From Pelagerythrobacter marinus (GTDB lineage: Bacteria > Pseudomonadota > Alphaproteobacteria > Sphingomonadales > Sphingomonadaceae), in the NCBI RefSeq assembly GCF_009827515.1, contig NZ_WTYO01000003.1, forward strand, positions 1 to 64,000: a stretch of 64,000 nt of DNA, read 5' to 3'. This document shows, piece by piece, positions 52,936 through 60,807 of the stretch. The notes beneath the pieces are model-generated. The model made no database searches and had not been told where the DNA came from. It worked only from the letters and a program-made list of their open reading frames with translations. The translations under genes were made by a program, and so were the position numbers. How positions within the stretch are numbered: position 1 is the stretch's first letter; every line of letters starts with the position of its first letter.

Positions 52936-54867
52936 CTACTGTGAGCGGTGGTGACGATTACCGTAGCGAAATCCAAGCACCAAAGCGAGGAAGGCTACCA
53001 GCTGAGCGGCGAGCGTTTCCACGGTGGGAAAGAACCCGAGATCGGGCAGGCGGGGAAGTCCCGACACCGCGGTCATGGAGATCGTGCCCGCTTCCTGGAA
53101 CGCGCCCACACCCTTGCCGGCCAGGATGATCGCGAGGACTGCGATCAGTATCGCGCTGTACTTGAAGAATTGCGTGATCGGCAGCTTGCGGCTGTAGCGG
53201 AGCATGAACCATGCAAGAGCCGACAGGACGGCGAGAGCCGACACCGCCCCTGCAAGTATCACCGAACTGCTATCAGGGGTCCAGAGGGCGGCATAGAACA
53301 GGATCGTCTCGAAGGCTTCGCGATAGACTACGACAAAAGCGAGCCCGAAGAGAAACCATGCTGATCGCCTGGAAAGAGCCTTCCCCATCCTTTGCTGAAT
53401 ATAGCGTCGCCATTCATCTGCCTGGCTCTTGCCGTGCATCCAGATCCCGACGGAAATGAGGATGACCGCCGCCAACAGCGCACCGAATCCTTCGGTGAGC
53501 TCGCGGCTCGCTCCGCTAATAGCGACGAAGTAGGTCGCGGCCACCCAGGTGGCGACGCCTGCCAGCAGCGCGGCGATCCAGCCGCCATGAACGTAGGCGA
53601 TTACTTCGCCGCGATCCGATTTGCGAACGAAGGCGATCATGGCAATCACCACGAGAAGTGCCTCTATCCCCTCGCGCAGCAGGATCGTGAAGGCACCCAG
53701 AAAAGTGGAGATGTCGCTGGCTGCTTCGGGCGCGAGAGCGACATCCGCTTGCTCAAGCAGGCTCGCGGCGAAAGCGTGTCGTTCGCGCAATCGCGAGACA
53801 GGCACGTTGCGCTCGATATCTGAACGATATTGGCTGAGCGCTTGCTCGATCTGCCGCATGAGATCACCATCGCGCGTCGCGAGAATACCCTCGACCGGTT
53901 CGAAGCCGTCAAGATAGGCCGACAGAGCTAGTCGGCGCGCCTCTGCGCGTTCGCCCCGCTCGTAGGCGGCGAGACTTTGCTGCAGGGTCTGCCGCGCAAG
54001 ATCGAGCGAGCCGTTCTCGCTTCTCTGGCTGACAACTCCGGGATTTGATCGCAGGTATGCCATGACGGCCAATGCCCGGTTCTCTCCGATCGCGTCGGCG
54101 AGCTCTGCGGGCGTGATGGCCGCAAGTGTCTCGAGATCGGGTATCAGACGCCGCACCCGGTCATCTTCGCGCCAGATTTTCTCCCCCCGTTCGAGATCCT
54201 CGAATGCAATGCCGCCTGCATAGAATGCGAGGGCCCAGCGATCGGCTTCCGAAAGTCCAGCAAAGCTGGGCATCGACGTGCCCTCAAGGCCCTGTGTTAT
54301 GACCTGATAGAGACCGAAAATGCTGCGCTGGCGCGCTCGGTCGGCATCGGTGAAATCGATCGGAGGAGGCTCGAGCGTCATGCTGGCTGCCGGAGGGGAA
54401 CGGCCCGATGCACCGTGACACGAGGCGCAGTTCTGGGAAAAGAGTGTCGATGCGCGAGACAAATCGGGCGGGCTTCGGGGAGCCAGCGGAACCGGGTACG
54501 CCTCCAACAGCGATCCACCCAAGGCACGGGCCAGCCGGGAAACGCGCTCGACCGAAGCTTTCTTCTCAATCGCCTGACGCAGGTCCACAGACATCGCGAT
54601 TAGACCGGGTTTGGCCGAAGCATCGGGAAGCGCGGCTACTTGTTCGCCGACGGTCGAAGAAAATTCGACCATTTCGTCATATTCGAAATTGTCAATGACC
54701 TGCCCGTTCGACACCGCTGCGGAGTAATCGACAGCGATGTAGTCGAGAAGGCGCCACGTCGTGCGCACCTCTGAGCCCTCCGCGCGCGCCATGCCCGACA
54801 GGCTCAGAAGGAGGGCCAGTATGAAGACCTTGAGCACCTTGTGCGGCGATGGAATGGAAACAGGCAT
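52936..54867 (-). CDS. FTR1-family iron permease with N-terminal cytochrome c domain
   Basis: A 643-residue protein. Signal peptide, a periplasmic helical region, a cytochrome c motif NCASCHGASG near residue 147, then a membrane FTR1 domain with the two iron-binding REXXE motifs REGIE (near 397) and REAFE (near 516) in LLREGIEALLVVIAMIAF and VVYREAFETILFYAAL. FTR1 takes up Fe(III) coupled to oxidation of Fe(II); the heme domain could be the electron carrier, which is inference. Start at MPVSIPSPHK (54867) with AAGGGG upstream. It shares an upstream motif with the TonB receptor at 60808-63042, suggesting joint iron control. Confidence 0.9.
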   Translation of the reverse strand: MPVSIPSPHKVLKVFILALLLSLSGMARAEGSEVRTTWRLLDYIAVDYSAAVSNGQVIDNFEYDEMVEFSSTVGEQVAALPDASAKPGLIAMSVDLRQAIEKKASVERVSRLARALGGSLLEAYPVPLAPRSPPDLSRASTLFSQNCASCHGASGRSPPAASMTLEPPPIDFTDADRARQRSIFGLYQVITQGLEGTSMPSFAGLSEADRWALAFYAGGIAFEDLERGEKIWREDDRVRRLIPDLETLAAITPAELADAIGENRALAVMAYLRSNPGVVSQRSENGSLDLARQTLQQSLAAYERGERAEARRLALSAYLDGFEPVEGILATRDGDLMRQIEQALSQYRSDIERNVPVSRLRERHAFAASLLEQADVALAPEAASDISTFLGAFTILLREGIEALLVVIAMIAFVRKSDRGEVIAYVHGGWIAALLAGVATWVAATYFVAISGASRELTEGFGALLAAVILISVGIWMHGKSQADEWRRYIQQRMGKALSRRSAWFLFGLAFVVVYREAFETILFYAALWTPDSSSVILAGAVSALAVLSALAWFMLRYSRKLPITQFFKYSAILIAVLAIILAGKGVGAFQEAGTISMTAVSGLPRLPDLGFFPTVETLAAQLVAFLALVLGFRYGNRHHRSQ

Positions 54868-54888
54868 CCGAGCCCCCTTAAGGATATG

Positions 54889-54913
54889 CAACTAACTCGC
54901 AATAGCGAATAGG
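54889..54913 (-). promoter_or_regulatory. candidate iron-regulator site before the FTR1 gene
   Basis: GCAACTAACTCGCAATAGCGAATAG (positions 54889-54913 on the plus strand) contains TCGCAATAGCGA, also found before the TonB receptor at 63094-63105. The only shared 12-mer between the two iron-uptake promoters. Confidence 0.45.
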
Positions 54914-54958
54914 CTACTTCTCATGTCGGACGCAACCGGCGGCTGTACTTCGGACCTT

Positions 54959-55576
54959 TCATGCTGTCCTGAGCTCGCGCCTCGCCTGGGCGAACACGTC
55001 GGCACTCCCCCAGATCGCCAGGCTTGCCAGGATTCCCGCAACAGCAAGATCGGGCCATGCCGCCCCCGTCCCGAAGACACCGACCGCGGCCGCGAGCACC
55101 GCGACGTTTCCGATCGCGTCGTTGCGCGAACAGATCCACACCGAGCGCATATTCGCGTCCCCGGTTCGATACCGAAAGAGCATCGCCGCGACCGCGAGAT
55201 TTACTGCGAGCGCCAGGAAACCGACGATGCCCATCGTGCCGGCATCTGGTGAGGCACCCACAAAAAACCCCCAAAGTGCCGAGCCAAGGACCCAAAGACC
55301 AAATCCCAGCATGGTCGCCGCTTTCGCGAGCGCCGCGCGTGCGCGCCATGCAATTGCCATTCCGGCAACTCCGAGGCTGATGGCGTAATTGGCCGAATCG
55401 CCCAGAAAATCGAGTGCATCGGCCTGCAGCGCGCGCGAATCTGCGGCTATCCCGGCCACGATTTCGATAGCGAACATAATTGCGTTGAGAGCGAGGGCCA
55501 CCCACAGGACCCGGCGCCATCTCGGATCGTTATGGGCATCGCCGACATCGGCAGCATCGCAACAATTCTTCGCCAT
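54959..55576 (-). CDS. cation diffusion facilitator-type exporter (membrane part only)
   Basis: A 205-residue inner-membrane protein with six helices of the CDF fold and no C-terminal cytoplasmic domain. Metal-site motifs: QADALDFLGDSANYAISLG in helix 2 and ICSRNDAIGNVAVLAAAV in helix 5. Starts with MAKNCCDAADVGDAHNDPR; the CC pair may help bind metal. Such short CDF-like proteins pair with CadR/PbrR-type regulators and export Zn, Cd, Co or Pb. The regulator gene is divergent and the shared gap holds the MerR-type operator. Confidence 0.87.
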   Translation of the reverse strand: MAKNCCDAADVGDAHNDPRWRRVLWVALALNAIMFAIEIVAGIAADSRALQADALDFLGDSANYAISLGVAGMAIAWRARAALAKAATMLGFGLWVLGSALWGFFVGASPDAGTMGIVGFLALAVNLAVAAMLFRYRTGDANMRSVWICSRNDAIGNVAVLAAAVGVFGTGAAWPDLAVAGILASLAIWGSADVFAQARRELRTA

Positions 55577-55602
55577 CCACTCGACTCCTAGTTTCGAGAC
55601 AG

Positions 55603-55633
55603 CCTATGCACCTTGTAGCCACTACAAGGTCAA
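55603..55633 (-). promoter_or_regulatory. CadR/PbrR-type promoter/operator of the CDF exporter
   Basis: Minus strand: TTGACC (55628-55633), spacer TTGTAGTGGCTACAAGGTG of 19 bp, CATAGG (55603-55608). ACCTTGTAGTGGCTACAAGGT is a perfect dyad of the type bound by CadR/PbrR/ZntR-like regulators; the 19-bp spacer fits MerR activation. Confidence 0.75.
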
Positions 55634-55652
55634 GCGATTGGGGGTTGATGGT

Positions 55653-56060
55653 ATGAAAATTGGTGAAGTCGCGCGCAAAACCGGCGTCAAGGCGGAGACG
55701 ATCCGCTTCTACGAACGCGAAGGCATTTTAAATGCCCCGCCTCGAACTCGGTCCAACTATCGCGATTACGGACCTGCCGAGGCGGCAACATTGGTCTTCA
55801 TTCGCCGGGCGCGCGATCTCGGGTTTTCGATGCCGGATATCCGCGAACTGCTTGAGCTCTCGAACGAGGACGATCGATCCTGCGCTGCGGTCGATTCATT
55901 GGCACGCGCGCATCTTGATCAGGTAAAACGAAAGATTGCCGCCCTGCAGTTGATGCGCGATGAACTCTCGCGCATGATTGCGAGCTGCGAACAAGACAGG
56001 GTGAGCGACTGCAGGATCATTGATGCTCTGGTCGGCCAAACGACACAAGATGGCACCTGA
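55653..56060 (+). CDS. CadR/PbrR-type MerR-family regulator
   Basis: A 135-residue MerR protein. Winged helix MKIGEVARKTGVKAETIRFY with NYRDYGPAEAATLVFIRRAR, dimerisation helix to about residue 110, metal loop with Cys 78-79 region (RSCAAV) and CEQDRVSDCRIIDAL. The cysteine set, one in the dimer helix and two in the loop, is that of Cd/Pb/Zn regulators, not CueR. It is divergent from the CDF exporter with the operator between them. A 5'-truncated copy of this gene occurs at 60498-60794. Confidence 0.9.
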   Translation: MKIGEVARKTGVKAETIRFYEREGILNAPPRTRSNYRDYGPAEAATLVFIRRARDLGFSMPDIRELLELSNEDDRSCAAVDSLARAHLDQVKRKIAALQLMRDELSRMIASCEQDRVSDCRIIDALVGQTTQDGT

Positions 56061-56135
56061 GGACGGTATGGGAACGGCACTCGTGTATTGATGTCTGTTG
56101 GCCCATCGCAGCGATGCCATTCGGACGCTTGAATG

Positions 56136-56530
56136 TCATAAGCCCCATCGTTCTGAATTTCGGACTATGCGCAGCGGTGTCCATGACCAGCGCCCCATCC
56201 CGATTGCGAAGATGGCGAGGACAAGCGCGCTCGCGAGGCCGGCGGGTTCGCCCACCTTGCCGGTACCGAATGTGAAAGGCGGATTGTTCGCATGGCGCCT
56301 GGCAAACCAGTAGGCAAAGGCCGTGACGCCCAGGGCACCTGCATGGGTCGCCGTGTGGATACCATCGGCGAGAAGCGCCATCGATCCGGTCCACAGGCCA
56401 GCGACGATTTCGACCACCATCATCGCGGCGGTCAACGCAACGACATAGCGCGTGCGCCGCTCATGCGCGTCGTGCGAGGCGCTCAGGATTTGGTAGTCGT
56501 GGGCGAGTGCAAGGCACGCGATGTCGGGAC
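56136..56530 (-). pseudogene. remnant of a CDF (DmeF/CzcD-like) cation exporter
   Basis: The frame encodes the first third of a CDF exporter: HDYQILSASHDAHERRTRYV, then VVEIVAGLWTGSMALLADGI with HTATHAGALGVTAFAYWF, and the histidine-poor GTGKVGEPAGLASALVLAIF. These match helices 1-3 of DmeF-like Co/Ni or Zn exporters. After LAIFAIGM the similarity stops abruptly and the frame ends at 56136. No start with a ribosome site is seen before HDYQ. So both ends look cut. The upper boundary given is approximate. Confidence 0.65.
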
Positions 56531-57265
56531 GCGATGAATATTCCCCTTAAGTAGATAGGTCGTGCAGCCGTCGACAGACAGCACAATGCCAGAAGGGTCG
56601 CGCGCGCTGCAGGGTGTCGGGATCAAGAGGAGGATTTCCGCCATCGACCTTCGGGCCGGGACCGCTGCCACCAAGAATGGCCCTTCTCCCACTATCGCTT
56701 GGCGCGCGGTGAGCGTCGGTGACAAATGAGTATGCCCTGGGAATGCTGAGCCCAGTGAGGGGAAGGCCTCTGATTTTCGTACTGGAAGATATGGCAGCTT
56801 CATCCCCTCGGTGACGAGGCCGTAGGAAGATAATGGGGAGGGCTTACATGCGCCGGTGCCGGGTCCTTCAGTGGGTGGTGAATATGCCAAGCGTTGAAAA
56901 GCCAATCTATCGAAATTTCTACCAGCACACCAAGATCACTGGCCTCACCGCAGCGGCTCTGGAGGTCCTACCCGCGGTGGCTTGCGCAGCGCCAGAAACG
57001 CTGTCGCCGGATCACCTTGGTGGGCTGCATCCTCTTACCCTTTCTTCGCCGCGGGCCGGGATAATCGGACAGAGCGAGCGGGTTTCATGCATTGCCCTGC
57101 CCTGCAGCGAGTGGAAAAAAGCGCCAAGCGCCCTACCCGCGGAAATCAGCCCCGACGCAATCCGATTCAGACCACCCCTCGAGATGTGTGTGGAGGACCG
57201 CGCACGAACAGCTGCGCGGCTGCCTGGCTTCTCCGATCTTCCCCCTCCAGCATCCGAGGAAAATC
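56531..57265. other. gene-free stretch before the HAD-IIIC gene
   Basis: About 735 bases. The longest plus-strand frame (56833-57273) has no recognisable motif and no good ribosome site, and the minus-strand frames are no better. It may be decayed sequence left by the rearrangement that cut the CDF gene. No promoter marked. Confidence 0.4.
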
Positions 57266-59092
57266 ATGTTTGAGTTCGACAAGGCTGATAAGAAGAACCC
57301 CCGCCCTTCGTCACCAAGCAAGTCCTTGGCAGATCCGGTCCGCGCGCAGCATCGTAGCCAGTTGCTGTGGGGAGAGCATTGCACCGAATGCGCCGCGCCA
57401 GATTGCTACGAAAGCTGCTCGCTTTACGACCCAAGGCCCGATGGCCGCTGTCGACGGTTTGAATTCGGAGCATTGCCCAATCGAAACTTCCCTTCGGCGG
57501 GCAGTGCCGCCGCCGAGATCAAGTTCAGACGATGGGCGCGTCTTATGGCGAAGGGGAATACGTTGCTGCTTCCCAGTTGGCTGGCAACGGCGACTGAGTG
57601 GCTGATCTTACGAACGTCGCCCATCTTGGACGCAATCGGATCGCTCGCAGCAAGAGTTTCGGGGGATCGCCGCTGGTCGTACCTTGGATACCATGTCTGG
57701 GACAGAATGACCGGGATTGCCGCCAGATTTCAAACCGAGCGCCCCTATGCGCTTGCGATCGAAATATTCAATCCGACCGACCGGATCGTGGAACTGGTGC
57801 TGCAAATCTCGGTTGATCGAAGCCGGATGCGCCCGCGACGCGAGGAGCATAAACTACCCGTGCCGTTCTACGAAACGCTCCGCATTCCTTCCGGACACTT
57901 TTCTCAGATCATCCCTGGGGAAAAATTCGCTCCCATCGCCTCTTCGGGACTACCATTCGAAATCGCGATCGAGCCACTTCAAGAAGATACTCATCTGGTC
58001 TTCCCGACACTAGATCTAATCGCGCAACCCAAAAAGATCGACGAACAGAAACCGGTGCAGGATTTGCCCGTCAAATGTGTCATTTTCGATCTCGACGAGA
58101 CGTTATGGAAAGGCACGTTGGTCGAAGGCGACGTCCAGCTGAAGAGCGGGATCGCGCACCTTTTTGAGGTGCTCGACCACAGAGGAATTCTGATTTCGGT
58201 GGTAAGCAAGAATGATCCGGCTGCGGCCGAGGAACAGCTTCGGGCCTTTGGCCTGGATCAATATGTGCTGAAATCGCAAATTGGCTGGCGCCCCAAGTCG
58301 GAAGGTGTGAAGGCAATAGCGGACCAGCTCAATATCGGGACCGATGCGCTGCTTCTAATCGATGACAGTCCTTTCGAGCGGGCCGAGGTCGAACGTGCCG
58401 TGCCCGGCGTCAGAACCTTGTCGGAAAAGGCGCTGGACGACCTGCTTGACGACCCTCAACTGGCCGGCGCCGCAACGAGCGAGTCGAAGGAGCGGCGCCG
58501 CTTATACAAGGAAGCGGAAACGCGGAAGGAAGCATCCACATCCTTCGATGGAAACTACAACGACTTTCTCCGCTCTTGCGAAATTCGTTTGACGATACGG
58601 ACCAATGAGTTGCGTGACGCAGAGCGTATTCAAGAGCTCGTCCAGCGAACTAACCAGCTGAATTTCTCCGGCCACAAATACTCAAATCGCGAAGTAGCAC
58701 TGCTTCTGGATGACTCCACCTTAGTTCGCCATGTAATAGAATGTTCCGACCGCTATGGTAGTTATGGAGTGGTCGGCTTCTGTCTTACACGCCTTGAAGG
58801 CAGGGTGCTGCGCATCGAAGACCTGATGCTCTCATGCCGCGTACAGGGGAAGCAGATCGAACGTGCGCTGCTGTACCACTTAACAAACAAAAATGGTCAT
58901 ACGCTTGACGCTGTAGAGATCGCTTTCCATCAAACCAAACGGAATGGACCGGCTAGCGCGGTCCTCGACGACTTGGGCTTCGAACCCACAACAAATGAGG
59001 TTCGCCGCATCACAATGACGCCCGGGATTTTCGACACCGATATCGTAACGATCGAAAATTGTCAGCCGGGGCCGACAGGCGATCTACCGTAG
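57266..59092 (+). CDS. HAD-IIIC (FkbH-like) protein with Cys-rich N-terminus
   Basis: A 608-residue protein. The N-terminal part has a cysteine cluster LLWGEHCTECAAPDCYESCS followed by YDPRPDGRCRRF, which may bind a metal or iron-sulfur cluster. The centre is the HAD-IIIC domain with DxD nucleophile VIFDLDETLWKGTLVEGDV near residue 275, SVVSKNDPAAAEEQL and LLLIDDSPFERAEVE. The C-terminal part is GNAT-like (FSGHKYSNREVALLLDDS). FkbH proteins load glyceryl or similar groups on carriers in polyketide and surface-sugar pathways; no carrier gene is nearby. Start 57266 has GAGGA upstream. It overlaps the next, opposite gene by nine bases. Confidence 0.85.
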   Translation: MFEFDKADKKNPRPSSPSKSLADPVRAQHRSQLLWGEHCTECAAPDCYESCSLYDPRPDGRCRRFEFGALPNRNFPSAGSAAAEIKFRRWARLMAKGNTLLLPSWLATATEWLILRTSPILDAIGSLAARVSGDRRWSYLGYHVWDRMTGIAARFQTERPYALAIEIFNPTDRIVELVLQISVDRSRMRPRREEHKLPVPFYETLRIPSGHFSQIIPGEKFAPIASSGLPFEIAIEPLQEDTHLVFPTLDLIAQPKKIDEQKPVQDLPVKCVIFDLDETLWKGTLVEGDVQLKSGIAHLFEVLDHRGILISVVSKNDPAAAEEQLRAFGLDQYVLKSQIGWRPKSEGVKAIADQLNIGTDALLLIDDSPFERAEVERAVPGVRTLSEKALDDLLDDPQLAGAATSESKERRRLYKEAETRKEASTSFDGNYNDFLRSCEIRLTIRTNELRDAERIQELVQRTNQLNFSGHKYSNREVALLLDDSTLVRHVIECSDRYGSYGVVGFCLTRLEGRVLRIEDLMLSCRVQGKQIERALLYHLTNKNGHTLDAVEIAFHQTKRNGPASAVLDDLGFEPTTNEVRRITMTPGIFDTDIVTIENCQPGPTGDLP

Positions 59093-60181
59093 CGCACTGA
59101 AAGAGCCTTTTTTGTACCAAGTCATGAACCGATTGATCGCGAACCATCCAATTCCGACCGATATGAACAGTTCTTTGAATTCGGTAGCGTTGGGTATTTC
59201 GATCATTCGCTGACCGAGCGTGAGGAAGATCGACTGCCCCGCAAGGATCCCGAAGGCTAAGAATCCGAAAAGGCATGCCTCACTTCTGTCTCCGCGTAGG
59301 CGGGCAGCATTCCCGAACGCAAGCATGACGAGCAAAGTGGCGAATGCGGTCACCTGAATGGGTATCAGGTTCCAGTGTCCGTAATTGAACATTGCCGTCG
59401 GCGCACTGATGGCGGCGACGCTGCGCGCTGGTAAGAAACCAAGCAATGCATCGAGTGCTGCGACGCCAGGCCTTACAGTTTCCCGCAATAGGGGAAACAG
59501 GCACAGAAATATCCCGGCGCCTGTATAATAAACGGTTTCCGACAGGTCCGTATGGATATTGTGGAGATTGAATTCTCCCTGCCAATTGATCTCCTCGATT
59601 GCAGCGGGCGTGTCGAAATCGGCGATACGCTGCATCCATGAAATCTCCTCCATGCCGATCAGAAAGAAGAGTAGAGCGAACCCGCTGGCAATCAACACCG
59701 GGACGTGTCTCAGCCGCCCGCCCTCTAGATTTCGAGCTCGTATCAGAGCCTCGACCGCGAATAGGCAGCCCGCGCCGAGCGTGAAGATTGCTGACAGCCA
59801 TTCCGCCGCGCTGTCTTCTTCGGCCATGGCTCGAAACGTTTCAGGATCGGCGAGAAAAACCGCTGTTAGGACAAACCCTGTAAACATTGCGGCGAGCGCG
59901 AGGGTCCGCTGGGTAATTGTCAACCGCTCGCGGCAAAGCGCGCTATCGACTACCCCGAAAGTAAGCACGCTGACCAATGCTCCGGCAATTGCCAGGGCGA
60001 ACAATGAACGAAGAAGGAAATACGTCGTGAAGACCGGTGGCTCCTCCCTGACCGGGTAGAGGCCGAGAGCGTAAAACTCGTAGGCAGTCAGGGCAGACCA
60101 CGAGACAATCGACGCGAGCGCTATGGCTAGGAACCAAGCCAAAGGCTTGAGGGATCCTACGCTGCGTATTCTGCCAGTCAT
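59084..60181 (-). CDS. multi-pass membrane protein with EEISW motif
   Basis: A 365-residue inner-membrane protein with eight or nine hydrophobic helices. A conserved-looking periplasmic or membrane motif is FLIGMEEISWMQRIADFDTP followed by INWQGEFNLHNIHTDLSETV; the EEISWxQR...QxExNLHN pattern appears in uncharacterised bacterial membrane proteins. No transport or enzyme family can be named. It is convergent with the FkbH-like gene, overlapping it by nine bases. Confidence 0.75.
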   Translation of the reverse strand: MTGRIRSVGSLKPLAWFLAIALASIVSWSALTAYEFYALGLYPVREEPPVFTTYFLLRSLFALAIAGALVSVLTFGVVDSALCRERLTITQRTLALAAMFTGFVLTAVFLADPETFRAMAEEDSAAEWLSAIFTLGAGCLFAVEALIRARNLEGGRLRHVPVLIASGFALLFFLIGMEEISWMQRIADFDTPAAIEEINWQGEFNLHNIHTDLSETVYYTGAGIFLCLFPLLRETVRPGVAALDALLGFLPARSVAAISAPTAMFNYGHWNLIPIQVTAFATLLVMLAFGNAARLRGDRSEACLFGFLAFGILAGQSIFLTLGQRMIEIPNATEFKELFISVGIGWFAINRFMTWYKKGSFSALR

Positions 60182-60497
60182 CGCAGAGTCGTTTCTAGTG
60201 ATTGATCAGGCTCCGAGACCCCCATAATACATTCCGAACCGTAAAGTTTTTGCAAAACGGCGATCCCTTAAAACACGGGTAATGTGCCTTTTACTGACTT
60301 ATTAATAGGTTAGCGCTGCCCGGCCTCATGTAAACAACTAAAACCAGAAACCGAAAATACTCATCGTCCCGCCTTTCGAAGATGCCCGACAAACACGATC
60401 AGGTGACCGAGCCGACGACCGCTAGACTGCAGTCCAGCCGACTGAACGCCTTAGCGGGCGCTGCTTCCGCGCCACTTGCTGCCCGCCCCGAACACGA
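60182..60497. other. gene-free stretch before the truncated regulator copy
   Basis: About 315 bases. The AT-rich part (60240-60320) may hold the promoter of the membrane protein at 59084-60181. The right edge at 60498 is where similarity to the MerR gene at 55752 begins. No gene seen. Confidence 0.4.
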
Positions 60498-60794
60498 TCC
60501 AACCATCGCGATTACGGACCTGCCGAGGCGGCGAGATTGATCTTCATTCGCCGGGCGCGCGGGCTGGGTTTTTCGATGCCGGATATCCGCGAACTGCTCG
60601 AGCTCTCGAAAGAGGATGATCGATCCTGCGCAGAGTTTGATTCATTGGCGCGCGCGCATCTTGGTCAGGTAGAACGTAAGATTGCCGCCCTGCAGGTCAT
60701 GCGCGATGAACTCTCGCGCATGATCGCGAAGTGCGAACAGGACACGATCAGTGAGTGTAGGATCATTGACACTCTTGCCGTGCGCGATGGATAA
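60498..60794 (+). pseudogene. truncated copy of the CadR/PbrR-type regulator
   Basis: From 60498 the DNA follows 55752 onward without gaps at roughly 88-90% identity for about 275 bases. The encoded part is NHRDYGPAEAARLIFIRRAR to CEQDTISECRIIDTL; the DNA-binding first half is missing. The cysteines are kept. Similarity begins sharply at TCCAAC, so it is a recombination scar, not gradual decay. It could still make a fragment from internal starts but cannot bind the operator. Confidence 0.8.
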
Positions 60795-60807
60795 ATCGGA
60801 GGCGCCT

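Noticed and set aside
56833-57273. 146-codon plus-strand open frame before the FkbH-like gene
   Set aside because: No family, no good ribosome site, composition unlike its neighbours' proteins; it overlaps the well-supported start at 57266.
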